A stretch of 64,000 bases of DNA from an uncultured Oscillibacter sp. (GTDB taxonomy: Bacteria > Bacillota > Clostridia > Oscillospirales > Oscillospiraceae): the NCBI GenBank assembly GCA_910585385.1, contig CAJUDV010000008.1, positions 5,506 to 69,505 of the forward strand, written 5' to 3'. The translations under genes and the position numbers were made by a program. The notes beneath the pieces are model-generated. The model did no database searches, was not told where the DNA came from, and saw only the letters and a program-made list of their open reading frames with translations. Positions 23,314 to 31,728 of the stretch are shown in pieces; positions within the stretch are counted from its first letter, which is position 1, and every line of letters starts with the position of its first letter.

Positions 23314-24252
23314 TCAACCGAGTTTTCCACTGCCCAGATCCGCCCGCTGGTCCACCCGGCGTGCCAGCTCCTCCGCCGCGTTGAAGCCCAAACGGCGCTG
23401 GCGGTTGTTCATGGCCGCCACCTCCACAATGCTGGCGAGGCTCCGTCCCGGGCGCACCGGGATAGTGACACAGGGCACCCGAACATCCAGAATGTCAATG
23501 AAATGGTCCTCAATCCCCAGGCGGTCGTAGAACTTGGTGTTGTCCCACTGCTCAAAGTTAACCACCAAGTCCAGCTGGGACTCATTTTTAATGGACCGGA
23601 GCCCAAAGAGCTGCCGCACGTCGATGACGCCGATGCCCCGCAGCTCGATGTAATGCCGGATGACCTCCGGCGCGGTGCCCATCAACCCGCCGGAGAACTT
23701 GCGCAGCTCCACCGCGTCGTCCGCCACCAGGCGGTGGCCCCGCATGATCAGCTCAATGGCCACCTCGCTCTTGCCGATTCCCGAGTCTCCAGTGATCATC
23801 ACGCCCTCACCGTGGACGTCCAGCAACACGCCGTGGCGGGTAACGCAGGGCGCCATTACCCGGTTCAAAAGCTCAATGGTCTGGCTGGTGAAGTCCACAG
23901 TGGTCTCTTTTGTTCGCAGCAACGTCCGGCCATGGAATTGGGCGCTCTCCATACACTCCGGAAAACAGTCCAACTCCCGGGCGATGACCAGAGCTGGAAT
24001 ATCATACAGGAAAAAATCGTCAAAGCACTTCCGGCGCGCCTCCTCCGGCAGCCCCTTGAGGTACATGACCTCCGCCTTGCCGATCACTTGGAGGCGCATG
24101 GGATCAAAATAGTCGTAAAATCCCTGGAATTGCAGTCCGGGGCGGTTCACATCCGTGATCGTCAGTCGTGTGGAATCGTAATCCCTGCCCTTATTTAGAA
24201 TCTCCAGATGAGATAAGCTTACAAATTCCGCCAGTTTCAATCCAGCGCTCAT
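23314..24252 (-). CDS. hprK: HPr kinase/phosphorylase
   Basis: Bifunctional enzyme that phosphorylates and dephosphorylates HPr at the regulatory Ser, the central signal of Firmicute carbon catabolite control. The 312-aa protein has the P-loop GDSGIGKSEVAIELI, RGHRLVADDAVEL, the signature RGIGVIDVRQLFGLRSI and NNRQRRLGFNAAEELARR near the C-terminus. The start at 24252 follows GGAGGGC. It heads the hprK-ROK-murB-rapZ-yvcK-whiA unit and has a promoter and a leader hairpin. Confidence 0.95.
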   Translation of the reverse strand: MSAGLKLAEFVSLSHLEILNKGRDYDSTRLTITDVNRPGLQFQGFYDYFDPMRLQVIGKAEVMYLKGLPEEARRKCFDDFFLYDIPALVIARELDCFPECMESAQFHGRTLLRTKETTVDFTSQTIELLNRVMAPCVTRHGVLLDVHGEGVMITGDSGIGKSEVAIELIMRGHRLVADDAVELRKFSGGLMGTAPEVIRHYIELRGIGVIDVRQLFGLRSIKNESQLDLVVNFEQWDNTKFYDRLGIEDHFIDILDVRVPCVTIPVRPGRSLASIVEVAAMNNRQRRLGFNAAEELARRVDQRADLGSGKLG

Positions 24253-24292
24253 GACAAAGCCCTCCATTTCAGGTACGCGGTTCCCGCGCTGT

Positions 24293-24319
24293 TTCGCCCC
24301 GGCAAAAAAACGGGGCGAA
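24293..24319 (-). promoter_or_regulatory. hairpin in the hprK 5' leader
   Basis: A perfect 9-bp stem (TTCGCCCCG / CGGGGCGAA) with a loop containing seven T residues lies about 20 bases after the predicted hprK start site. It is followed by no terminal T-run, so it is not a standard terminator; it may stabilise the mRNA or be a protein or ligand site. Confidence 0.5.
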
Positions 24320-24340
24320 TCGTGAAAATTTCATTGCTTC

Positions 24341-24369
24341 ATTATATATGAATTTCCCGGTTTTCGCAA
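24341..24369 (-). promoter_or_regulatory. promoter of the hprK operon
   Basis: Minus-strand -35 TTGCGA (24364-24369) and -10 TATAAT (24341-24346) with a 17-base spacer, about 85 bases upstream of the hprK start. Confidence 0.75.
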
Positions 24370-24451
24370 TACTTTCCAGTCATCCGCCGAAAAAATCCCG
24401 GTTTTTTCCGCCGCGGTCCGGGAGACCGCCGCCGGACAGGACCTCCGGGCA

Positions 24452-24476
24452 TAAAAACAGCCGCCATCCGGCGGCT
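24452..24476 (-). terminator. terminator after the pseudouridine synthase gene
   Basis: On the minus strand AGCCGCC-GGAT-GGCGGCT is followed by GTTTTTAT, ten bases past the stop at 24486. It closes the 29.6-24.5 kb gene group ahead of the hprK promoter. Confidence 0.85.
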
Positions 24477-24485
24477 ATTTCCACG

Positions 24486-25196
24486 CTAACAAAGCTGTTT
24501 TAAATCCTGAATCTCCGCTTCTGTTAAGTACCGCCACGCCCCACTAGGAAGCGCTCCCAACTCCAGAGTGTGCTCCCGCACCCGGCGCAGCCGCCGGACT
24601 GTCAGTTCGCAGACGGCACACATCCGCCGGACCTGCCGGTTCTTTCCCTCGTGAATGGTAACGGACAGCTCCGCCGTCTCTCCCGCGGTTTTCAGCACCG
24701 ACACCTCAGCGGGACGAATGGCCTCGCCCTCCAGATCCCGCAGCGCGGACAGACGCTCCGCCGCGCCCTCCACCGCTCCGGAGACCGAGACGCGGTACGT
24801 CTTGGAGACCTGATGACTGGGATGGGTCATCCGCTGAGCCAGAGCCCCGTCGTTGGTCATCACCAGCAGCCCCTCAGAGTTCAGATCCAACCGGCCGACC
24901 GGATACACCCGGACGCCACAATCCCGCACCAGATCCGCCACCGTCCGGCGGCCTTTTTCGTCAGAGAGGGTCGTCACGTAGCCCCGGGGCTTGTTCAGCA
25001 TCAGATAGACCGGCTCCGCCCTGGCTTCCAGACGGCAGCCGTCAACGAGTATCTCGTCCCTTTCCGGATCCGCCCGCTGCCCCAGTGACGCCGCGAGGCC
25101 GTTGACCGTCACCCGGCCGGCGGCGATATACCTCTCCGCCGCCCGCCGGGAACAAACCCCCGCGGCGGAGAGGAGCTTTTGCAGACGCTCTTCCAT
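24486..25196 (-). CDS. RsuA/RluB-type pseudouridine synthase
   Basis: rRNA-modifying enzyme, 236 aa. The S4 RNA-binding domain opens the protein (ERLQKLLSAAGVCSRRAAE), followed by YLMLNKPRGYVTTLSDEKGR and the catalytic motif YPVGRLDLNSEGLLVMTNDG with its Asp, then HEGKNRQVRRMCAVC. This is the RsuA/RluB/E/F family; the target (16S or 23S) is not certain, though RluB-like is common beside scpA-scpB, which lie upstream here. Confidence 0.92.
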   Translation of the reverse strand: MEERLQKLLSAAGVCSRRAAERYIAAGRVTVNGLAASLGQRADPERDEILVDGCRLEARAEPVYLMLNKPRGYVTTLSDEKGRRTVADLVRDCGVRVYPVGRLDLNSEGLLVMTNDGALAQRMTHPSHQVSKTYRVSVSGAVEGAAERLSALRDLEGEAIRPAEVSVLKTAGETAELSVTIHEGKNRQVRRMCAVCELTVRRLRRVREHTLELGALPSGAWRYLTEAEIQDLKQLC

Positions 25197-25209
25197 CTCT
25201 CACTCATCC

Positions 25210-26301
25210 TCACTCCGGCAATCCCGTTTTCAGCGTGCTCATGGCTGTCCCCAGCTCTGGCGGCACGGTCCTTCCGCACAGCAGATCCACCCGGCCAACC
25301 TCCGCGCCGTCCAGCGTAAACACCGCCTGTCCCACCGCTGTGCCGGCCAGCACCGGCGCGGCCAGAGGTTTGTCCAGCTCGATCCGGGTCTCCAGCCGCT
25401 CCCCCGCCCCAACGGGCCAGGCGAAGCCGGACGCCGCCGTCAGCGGCACCGTGTCCGATCTTCCACCCTGAACCGCAGCCGTGTCCACCGTGTGTCCCAG
25501 CACCGCCGCCCTCCGGGCCGGATAGGCAGAAAAACCATACTCAAAGAGCGCCTGGTGATCCGCCCAGTCGTTTCCGTCCTGGAGCGTCACCGCCACCAGC
25601 CGCTGGCCGTTCCGCTCGGCGCAGCTGACCAGCGTCCGGCCCGCCGCTCGGGTGTAACCGGTCTTCAAACCGATACAGCCGTCCATGTAACCCAGAAGCT
25701 TGTTGTGATTGGTCATGGTGCGCCCGCCGATGGTCACCGTCCGGGTGGAGGCGATGCGCATCAAGGTCTCATTTTGCACCGCCGCGCAGGCCAGAAGGGC
25801 CATGTCCCTGGCGGTGGAGTAGTGATCCTCATGGTCCAGGCCATTGGGGTTAGCGAAGGAGCTGTGCTCCATCCCCAGATCTCCGGCGGTCTCGTTCATC
25901 ATGCGCACGAATCCCGCTTGACTGCCGCCCACATGACCCGCGATGGCCACTGCGGCATCGTTTCCGGAACAGAGCATCAGGCCGTAGAGCAACGTCTCCA
26001 GCGTCAGCTTCTCCCCCTCTTTCAGATACATGGAGGAACCCTCGGTCAGCGTGGTCTCCCGGTCGATTGTCACAACTTCCCCCAGGTTTCCCTCCCGGAT
26101 CGCCACCAGCGCCGTCATAATCTTCGTGGTGCTGGCGATCAGCATCTTCGCGTCGGCGTTCTGCTCATAGAGTACCCGCCCACTGTTCACATCCACCAGA
26201 ATAGCGGACGTCGCAGAGGTATTCACCGCGCATGCCTGACAAGGGAAAATACCATACAGTAATAAAACCACAGACAGACAGCAAAGTATACGCTTTGGCA
26301 A
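25210..26301 (-). CDS. dacF: D-alanyl-D-alanine carboxypeptidase (S11, DacF-like)
   Basis: Low-molecular-weight penicillin-binding protein that trims peptidoglycan stem peptides outside the membrane. The 363-aa protein has a signal peptide (residues about 1-25) and the three active-site motifs: SxxK in LIASTTKIMTALVA, SxN in MLCSGNDAAVAIAGH and KTG in IGLKTGYTRAAG. A TTG start at 26301 is inferred, placed after AGGTGATGG. Its neighbours scpAB and gerW match the spore-former dacF region; the symbol is by context. Confidence 0.9.
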   Translation of the reverse strand: MPKRILCCLSVVLLLYGIFPCQACAVNTSATSAILVDVNSGRVLYEQNADAKMLIASTTKIMTALVAIREGNLGEVVTIDRETTLTEGSSMYLKEGEKLTLETLLYGLMLCSGNDAAVAIAGHVGGSQAGFVRMMNETAGDLGMEHSSFANPNGLDHEDHYSTARDMALLACAAVQNETLMRIASTRTVTIGGRTMTNHNKLLGYMDGCIGLKTGYTRAAGRTLVSCAERNGQRLVAVTLQDGNDWADHQALFEYGFSAYPARRAAVLGHTVDTAAVQGGRSDTVPLTAASGFAWPVGAGERLETRIELDKPLAAPVLAGTAVGQAVFTLDGAEVGRVDLLCGRTVPPELGTAMSTLKTGLPE

Positions 26302-26344
26302 AAACCATCACCTCGTTTTTCGCGATGATGGTAGTATACCCCCA

Positions 26345-26743
26345 TTACTCCAAATCTTTATCTTCTTTTTTGTCGAAAAATTTTTCCACACGGTCCAGCA
26401 CATCCGGCACCATTTCTACCACCCGGTCCACGGTGGATACCGGCGGCACTGCCACCGGCAGTACCCGGGTGATGCCATCCTTGATGACCAGGAACGCCAC
26501 CGGGGCGATGTTCACCCCCGCGCCGCTGCCGCCGCCGAACCCCCTGGGCTGTGCCTTTCCGTAGTCCCCGCCGCCACAGCCAAAGCCCATGCTGACCTTG
26601 GAGATGGGGATCAGCGTTACGCCGTCCGGCGTGGTAATGGGCTGGCCCACAATGGCGTTGGTATCCGCCATTTCCCGGACCTTCTCCATGGCAGAGCGCA
26701 TCAGATCGTTCAGTTGGGTCTTCTTTTCCATATTGTTCTCCAT
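26345..26743 (-). CDS. gerW: GerW family sporulation protein (YtfJ)
   Basis: A 132-aa protein of the GerW/YtfJ family. The core is VGQPITTPDGVTLIPISKVSMGFG, a Gly-rich stretch (GCGGGDYGKAQPRGFGGGSGAG) and VNIAPVAFLVIKDGITRVLPV, in that order, with a Lys/Asp-rich tail. Needed for germination of some Bacillus spores; role in Clostridia is less clear. An ATG four codons downstream (26731) has a better GGAG and may be the true start. Confidence 0.92.
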   Translation of the reverse strand: MENNMEKKTQLNDLMRSAMEKVREMADTNAIVGQPITTPDGVTLIPISKVSMGFGCGGGDYGKAQPRGFGGGSGAGVNIAPVAFLVIKDGITRVLPVAVPPVSTVDRVVEMVPDVLDRVEKFFDKKEDKDLE

Positions 26744-26761
26744 TTTGAAACCATCCTTCCC

Positions 26762-27418
26762 CTATGCGGCTCCGGCCCCGGACTTCTCCGGCGCGGACCG
26801 CAGCTTCTTCTTCCGATGTGTTCTCATATAGCGCAGGAAGCACCGCAGGGTTGGAACTGCAATCCCAAAGCCTACAGCCAGCACCGTGCCAATGCGGATC
26901 GAAATTCCCACCGTTCCCTCCGCCCGCGTCTTCTCCTCCTCAAAGTCCACCTCCATGTGGATATGGGGGTCCGGGATATTCAGCAGCCGCTCCAGCTGGG
27001 GCATTCCGGCCCAGATTCCGGCGTTGAGTTCCCCATAGAGCTTCGCGGCGGCGGCGGGGTCCTCCTGTCCGCCAAGGATCAGCGAGAGCCGCAGGGGCTC
27101 GACGCGAATCCCCCGCCGGGTGCGGCCCAAAGCCCTTTTCAATGGTGAGACCAAGATCCGCGCCGCATTCTGAATATCCGCTAACGACGGCTTTGGAAGG
27201 GACCGTTTTTTCTCTCCGGCGGAAGCGTCCTTCTCCTCTTTTGGAGGCTTCTTCTCTTTAGGTCGCCGCTTCTTTCCGGGAACAACCTGAAAACGGAGCC
27301 AGCCCACCTGTACGTCCACGCGCACAGCCTCCCCCAGCGTGATCAGCACACCGGCCCGCGTCCAGCACAGCAGCAGGATCAGCAGCGCCAGAACGCCCAG
27401 TCCCCAGCGCCAAACCAT
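26762..27418 (-). CDS. DUF2953 domain membrane protein
   Basis: A 218-aa protein with an N-terminal membrane helix (WGLGVLALLILLLCWTRAGV), a highly charged Lys/Glu linker at residues about 48-75, and the C-terminal DUF2953 region with IRVEPLRLSLILGGQEDPAAAA, a YGxLNAGIWAGMP-type segment and HIHMEVDFEEEKTRAEGTVGISIRIG (parts of one domain). It is the usual neighbour of gerW in Clostridia and is linked to sporulation by context; function unknown. Confidence 0.88.
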   Translation of the reverse strand: MVWRWGLGVLALLILLLCWTRAGVLITLGEAVRVDVQVGWLRFQVVPGKKRRPKEKKPPKEEKDASAGEKKRSLPKPSLADIQNAARILVSPLKRALGRTRRGIRVEPLRLSLILGGQEDPAAAAKLYGELNAGIWAGMPQLERLLNIPDPHIHMEVDFEEEKTRAEGTVGISIRIGTVLAVGFGIAVPTLRCFLRYMRTHRKKKLRSAPEKSGAGAA

Positions 27419-27469
27419 AGGCAGTCCCCCTCTCTAAAGAATTCCGCCTCTCTCCTCAGGACAAAATCG

Positions 27470-28102
27470 TCACGGCTCCGGGACGTCCTCTCCCGGCAGC
27501 AGAATCTCCTCACCCTCCTCCGGCTCGGCTTCCGCATCCACAATCTCACCGTTTTCGTTGATGCGCATTTGACCCTCTACGCCAAAATCCGGCAGATCCG
27601 GCAGGTCCTCCAGGTTGGTTAAGTGAAACGCCCGCAGAAACTGACTGGTGGTACGGTACAGATGAGGCCGTCCCGGCACTTGGAGCCGTCCGCACTCCTC
27701 AATCAACTTCCGGTCCAGCAGCAGGCTCATGGTATAGGCGCTGTCCACCCCCCGGATCTGATCCACATAGGTCCGGGTGGTGGGCTGGTAGTAGGCGATG
27801 ATGGTCAGCACCTCCAGCGCCGGCTGGCTGAGCTTGGCGGGTTTGCGGATCTCAAAGGCCCTGCGGATGGCGTCGGCGTAATCCGGAGCGGAGCACAGCT
27901 GCCAGCTGTCCTCAACGCGCAGCAGACGGATGCCCCGGCGCTCATAGGCGTAATAGTCCATCAGCCGCTGCAAAGCCTGTTCCGCCGCGGACCGTTCCAG
28001 TTCAAGTGCCACACAGATCCGCTCCGTCTGCACCGGTTCGCCGGAGGCGAACAAAATCGCCTCTACAGCGGACTCGATCTCTTTTGTCTCCAAGGTTTCC
28101 AA
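27470..28102 (-). CDS. scpB: segregation and condensation protein B
   Basis: Winged-helix subunit of the SMC condensin, 210 aa. Family blocks: IESAVEAILFASGEPVQTERI at the N-terminus, RKPAKLSQPALEVLTIIAYYQP, RTYVDQIRGVDSAYTMSLLLDRKLIEECGR (parts of the second winged helix) and PGRPHLYRTTSQFLRAF. The C-terminal 35 residues are acidic. The start is a TTG at 28102 behind GGAG. Confidence 0.93.
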   Translation of the reverse strand: METLETKEIESAVEAILFASGEPVQTERICVALELERSAAEQALQRLMDYYAYERRGIRLLRVEDSWQLCSAPDYADAIRRAFEIRKPAKLSQPALEVLTIIAYYQPTTRTYVDQIRGVDSAYTMSLLLDRKLIEECGRLQVPGRPHLYRTTSQFLRAFHLTNLEDLPDLPDFGVEGQMRINENGEIVDAEAEPEEGEEILLPGEDVPEP

Positions 28103-28141
28103 GGTCGTTCTCCATTTCCAATATAGTAATATTTTTTATTA

Positions 28142-28921
28142 TTATAGTGTCAAATCCTCCGGCCACTCACCCTCCTGCCGGACAGTGCAGTCCGACTCAG
28201 ATCCACTCAGCCTCAGAACATGAGCCCGGCAGAGCTCCAACACTGCCATGAAGGTTGCCACCACCTCGCTGCGGCTCCGGTTTCCCTGAAACAGCAGACG
28301 GAACCGGGTGACACCAAATTTTTTAAGCCGCTGCAAAATCTCCCGGGCCTTGCTCTCCACCGGGTACGGCTCATGCTGGACGATGTCCTGAAAAGCCGTT
28401 TTGGGTGGCGGCAGTGCCCGCTCCGCCCGGCTCCGGATCTCCGCCATGGCCAGAATCAGATCCGCACGCACGTGGTCGTACTCATAGACCTTTCCCCTCC
28501 TCACCGGCTCCGGAGGGCGGGTCAGAATGTTCCGCCCAAACTCGCTCATAGGCGACAGCTGCTCCGCCGCCGCCTTGACCTGAACATACCGCTCGTTCCG
28601 GCGGCGCTCCTCCAGGGACTGGATCAGGGCGTCCATCTCGTTCTGGGCCTCCTCGTCCTCAATGGAGAGAAGCATTCGGGTTTTGATGTACACCAGGTGA
28701 GAGGCCATGATGACAAACTCGCTGGCCACCTCCAGATCCATGCCCTGCCGCATTGCCAGCCACTCCAAATACTGGTCGCAGATCAGGGAGATGGAGATGT
28801 CCTGGATTTCCATTTTATTCTTGCCCAGCAGAAACAGAATCAGGTCCAGAGGCCCCTCGAAGTCCTGCATCTCCTCCTTGGAGCGGACCACCTTTTCCAG
28901 TTTAAACACGGGATTTTCCAA
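28142..28921 (-). CDS. scpA: segregation and condensation protein A
   Basis: Kleisin subunit of SMC-ScpAB that bridges the SMC heads. The N-terminal kleisin block KLEKVVRSKEEMQDFEGPLD leads to LILFLLGKNKMEIQDISISL and YLEWLAMRQGMDLEVASEFV, then MASHLVYIKTRMLL. The C-terminal winged helix ends with VATFMAVLELCRAHVL. A TTG at 28921 is chosen because it aligns with the family and has AGGTG upstream, while a TTG five codons earlier overlaps that site. It overlaps the end of the M50 gene upstream only in its leader. Confidence 0.92.
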   Translation of the reverse strand: MENPVFKLEKVVRSKEEMQDFEGPLDLILFLLGKNKMEIQDISISLICDQYLEWLAMRQGMDLEVASEFVIMASHLVYIKTRMLLSIEDEEAQNEMDALIQSLEERRRNERYVQVKAAAEQLSPMSEFGRNILTRPPEPVRRGKVYEYDHVRADLILAMAEIRSRAERALPPPKTAFQDIVQHEPYPVESKAREILQRLKKFGVTRFRLLFQGNRSRSEVVATFMAVLELCRAHVLRLSGSESDCTVRQEGEWPEDLTL

Positions 28922-28932
28922 ACGGCCACACC

Positions 28933-29592
28933 TCAATAAAACAAGTTGAAGAGACCGCTGTACACGGCCATGATACCCCGGCTGATCACTGCGCTCCCCA
29001 CGCCGGTGAAGGAGAGCAAAATCAGTGCCAGCATTCCATAGCGCTCATAGCGCATAACGCGGAAGTAGGCCTCGTCCGGAAGCAGGGCTCCCAGAACCTT
29101 GGCGCCGTCCAGCGGCGGAATTGGCAGCAGATTGAAAAGCCCCAGCCCCACGGACAGCGGCGCCAGCGTGTAGAGGCAGAACATAAACGCCGCGTCCAGG
29201 GCCGGGTGGTAATATCCGGAAAGGTAAATTCCTTTACTGATTCCAATTGCCAATGCCGCCAGCAGAAAATTAGAGACCGGTCCCGCCAGGGCGGTCACCG
29301 CCATGCCCCGTTTTGGGTTCTTAAAATATCTGGGGTCCACCGGTACGGGTTTTGCCCAGCCAAAGCCTGCGGCAAACATCATCAGAAGGCCGAACCAGTC
29401 GATGTGCCGCAGGGGGTTCAGGGACAGTCTGTGCCTGGACTTGGCGGTTGGGTCTCCCAGGGCGTAGGCCGTCAGGCCGTGGCAGGTCTCATGCACCGTC
29501 AGGCACAGCAAAACCGCCGTCATCCGCACCGCAGCGTCCCCCAGGGAGCCCAGATCCAGAGCGTGAAACAGGTTTTCCAAATAGTGCAGCAT
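28933..29592 (-). CDS. M50-family (site-2 protease type) membrane metalloprotease
   Basis: A 219-aa intramembrane metalloprotease of the small YwhC/RIP type. The zinc motif HExxH is HETCHGLTAYALGD, and the third ligand is in NLLPIPPLDGAKVLG. About six hydrophobic helices are visible. It lacks PDZ domains, unlike RseP encoded at 44.3 kb. Genes of this type precede scpAB in many Clostridia. The start at 29592 follows GGAGAG. Confidence 0.9.
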   Translation of the reverse strand: MLHYLENLFHALDLGSLGDAAVRMTAVLLCLTVHETCHGLTAYALGDPTAKSRHRLSLNPLRHIDWFGLLMMFAAGFGWAKPVPVDPRYFKNPKRGMAVTALAGPVSNFLLAALAIGISKGIYLSGYYHPALDAAFMFCLYTLAPLSVGLGLFNLLPIPPLDGAKVLGALLPDEAYFRVMRYERYGMLALILLSFTGVGSAVISRGIMAVYSGLFNLFY

Positions 29593-29673
29593 GAGGTCTC
29601 TCCAGTCGTCATACGCCAAAATATAGAAGCATTATACCAAATGTCCGTCAAAAATACAAGCTATTCATCCAAT

Positions 29674-30168
29674 TTATGGGATATGGCGGCAATAGGCCAG
29701 CTCCCGCACCGCCATTCCGCCCACCGTATCCTGGCGGCACATCCCGCTGTACAGGAAATCCGCCCGCTCATAAAAGGTCCTGGCCCGCCGGTTCTCCTCC
29801 AGCACCCAGAGAAAGACGTCCCGGTACCCCTGAGACGCCAAGACCGACACCGCCTCCTTCAGCAGGGGCCGTCCATACCCGCGTCCCATGTGGGACGGCA
29901 GCAGATAGAGGGACACGATCTCTCCCCATCCCTCAAACTCCGAAAACCTGGAGGCGCAGCAGCAGGCAGTTCCGACGTACCGCTCCCCCTCCAGCAAGAC
30001 CAGATGGGTCCAGCCGGCATCGTCCAGGCAGGTAACCCACCGCCCCGCCGGGATTCGCTCCAGATAGTCCCTGGGCAGGATGTCCCGGTAGGCGTATTTC
30101 CAGCTGGCCTCATAGATTCCGCTGACGGCCAGACGGTCATCCGCATCGCTCAGACGCCGGATCTCCAT
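29674..30168 (-). CDS. GNAT-family N-acetyltransferase
   Basis: A 164-aa acetyltransferase. The acetyl-CoA pyrophosphate loop region is SLYLLPSHMGRGYGRPLLKEAV (family motif RGxGxxL/A within it), followed by LASQGYRDVFLWVLEENRRA and the C-terminal FYERADFLYSG. The N-terminus is IRRLSDADDRLAVSGIYEASW. Substrate unknown. It is six bases downstream of the next gene upstream and likely co-transcribed. Confidence 0.88.
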   Translation of the reverse strand: MEIRRLSDADDRLAVSGIYEASWKYAYRDILPRDYLERIPAGRWVTCLDDAGWTHLVLLEGERYVGTACCCASRFSEFEGWGEIVSLYLLPSHMGRGYGRPLLKEAVSVLASQGYRDVFLWVLEENRRARTFYERADFLYSGMCRQDTVGGMAVRELAYCRHIP

Positions 30169-30174
30169 CGGGGA

Positions 30175-30633
30175 TCACTCCTTATCTCTGCGCCGTCTTC
30201 CAAGCTCGATGCCCATGATCGTGTCCCGGAATCCCTGCTTCAACTCCTGATATGTGGTCGTTCCATAGGCGTCTTTGGGCCAGCGGGCGGCCCAGCCGTC
30301 CCGAAGCAGTTCGCAGAGGGCCTTGCACAGGGGCTCCGGAAGCTCCAGCAGCATGGGAGAGAGGTAGTCCACCGCCATCTGCTTCTCCATCACCCGGACG
30401 GCCGCCCGATTCCAGGGGCGCTGCCGCTTCCAGCCCGCCTCAATGCCGTCCAGAACCTCCCCGGCCAGGCGCTGGAGGCCCTCCTCCCCCGCCTCGCGGA
30501 CGGCCTCCACATAGCTGGGGCCGAACCGGTCCGTATAGGCCCGAAAGGCCTTCTCATAGGTGCGCTTCCGAAAATCGTCAATCCAGGGCTTTGTCTCCTG
30601 AACAGCCCGGCAAAGCATCTCCATGTCCATCAT
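30175..30633 (-). CDS. hypothetical protein (152 aa)
   Basis: Not recognised. A soluble, helical, charge-rich protein beginning MMDMEMLCRAVQETKPWIDD, with FRAYTDRFGPSYVEAVREAG, LLELPEPLCKALCELLRDGW and a basic end (GRRRRDKE). The ATG at 30633 has AGGAGG five bases upstream. It is divergent from the RluA gene and directly upstream of the GNAT gene. Confidence 0.75.
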   Translation of the reverse strand: MMDMEMLCRAVQETKPWIDDFRKRTYEKAFRAYTDRFGPSYVEAVREAGEEGLQRLAGEVLDGIEAGWKRQRPWNRAAVRVMEKQMAVDYLSPMLLELPEPLCKALCELLRDGWAARWPKDAYGTTTYQELKQGFRDTIMGIELGRRRRDKE

Positions 30634-30671
30634 CTCCGCCTCCTGGTTTTTAAAAATCCGCTCTCCCGGGC

Positions 30672-30700
30672 TTTACAACTCCGCGGAGACCGGGTATGAT
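30672..30700 (+). promoter_or_regulatory. promoter of the RluA-type gene
   Basis: TTTACA (30672-30677) and TATGAT (30695-30700) with a 17-base spacer, 30 bases upstream of the start codon and its GGGAGG ribosome-binding site. Confidence 0.7.
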
Positions 30701-30730
30701 AAAGACAGTTCCACACTTCGGGAGGTCTTT

Positions 30731-31693
30731 ATGCGGGAATTCACCATCGGGAAAAACGACGCCGGACAGCGGCTGGACCGCTTTGTGGCCAAAAATATGC
30801 CCCTGCTGCCCCCCGCTCTGCTGCAAAAGTACATCCGCCTCAAGCGAATCAAGGTCAACGGCAAAGGGGCCAAGCGGGACGCACGGCTGTGCCCCGGCGA
30901 TATTTTACAATTATATATCAATGACGAGTTCTTTGACAAGCCCAACGGGGAAAATCTCTTTCTCACTCTCTTCCAGCCCAAGCTGGACATTGTATACGAG
31001 GATGAAAATCTGCTGCTGGCGGACAAGCGCCCCGGCCTGGTGGTTCACGCCGACGAGACGGAGAAAGTCAACACCCTCATCAACCACATCCAGGCCTACC
31101 TCTACCAGAAGAAAGAGTGGAGTCCCCGGTGGGAGAACGCCTTCGCCCCGGCGTTGTGCAACCGCATCGACCGGAACACCGGCGGCATCGTCATCGCCGC
31201 CAAAAATGCAGAGACGCTGCGGATTGTTAACGAGAAGATCCGGAACCACGAGCTGGAGAAGTCCTACCTCTGCGTCACCGTGGGCCGCCCCAACCCCGCC
31301 GCCGGAAAGATCGAGGGCTTTTTGCTGAAGGACGAGGCGAAAAAGCAGGTGTCCTTCTACCGCCGCCCCGTCCCCGGCGGCCGCAGCGCCGTGACGCTGT
31401 ACCGAACCCTGAAAAGCCGGGGAGAATTGTCACTGGTGGAATGCCGCCTCCTCACCGGACGCACCCACCAGATCCGGGTCTCCATGGCGGAGATCGGCTG
31501 TCCCCTGCTGGGGGACGGAAAGTATGGGAACGGAAGCGTGAACCGGAAGTACCGCGAGACCCGGCAGGCGCTGTACTCCTACAAGCTGGCCTTCCCCCTC
31601 CCCACGGACGCGGGAATCCTGAGCTACCTGCGGGGCAGGGAGTTCACAGTCGACCACGTGCCCTTCCGGGAGAAGTATTTTCCAAAAGACTGA
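30731..31693 (+). CDS. RluA-family pseudouridine synthase
   Basis: RNA pseudouridine synthase, 320 aa. The S4-like N-terminal domain reads FTIGKNDAGQRLDRFVAKN and LLQKYIRLKRIKVNGK; the catalytic domain has IVYEDENLLLADKRPGLVVH, the active-site motif CNRIDRNTGGIVIAAKN with its Asp, and LVECRLLTGRTHQIRVSMAE. This matches RluA/RluC/RluD enzymes. The ATG at 30731 follows GGAGG; an upstream in-frame stretch lacks family similarity. Single-gene unit with promoter and terminator. Confidence 0.93.
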   Translation: MREFTIGKNDAGQRLDRFVAKNMPLLPPALLQKYIRLKRIKVNGKGAKRDARLCPGDILQLYINDEFFDKPNGENLFLTLFQPKLDIVYEDENLLLADKRPGLVVHADETEKVNTLINHIQAYLYQKKEWSPRWENAFAPALCNRIDRNTGGIVIAAKNAETLRIVNEKIRNHELEKSYLCVTVGRPNPAAGKIEGFLLKDEAKKQVSFYRRPVPGGRSAVTLYRTLKSRGELSLVECRLLTGRTHQIRVSMAEIGCPLLGDGKYGNGSVNRKYRETRQALYSYKLAFPLPTDAGILSYLRGREFTVDHVPFREKYFPKD

Positions 31694-31696
31694 CAA

Positions 31697-31723
31697 AAGT
31701 CCGCCCCACCCCGGGGCGGACTT
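31697..31723 (+). terminator. terminator after the RluA-type gene
   Basis: AAGTCCGCCCC (31697-31707) pairs with GGGGCGGACTT (31713-31723), followed by GTTCTC. It lies between convergent genes (the RluA gene and padR) and may serve both. Confidence 0.7.
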
Positions 31724-31728
31724 GTTCT

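Noticed and set aside
21600..23384. 594-aa plus-strand ORF opposite murB and the ROK kinase
   Set aside because: Antisense to two clearly identified genes, no start signal and no domain.
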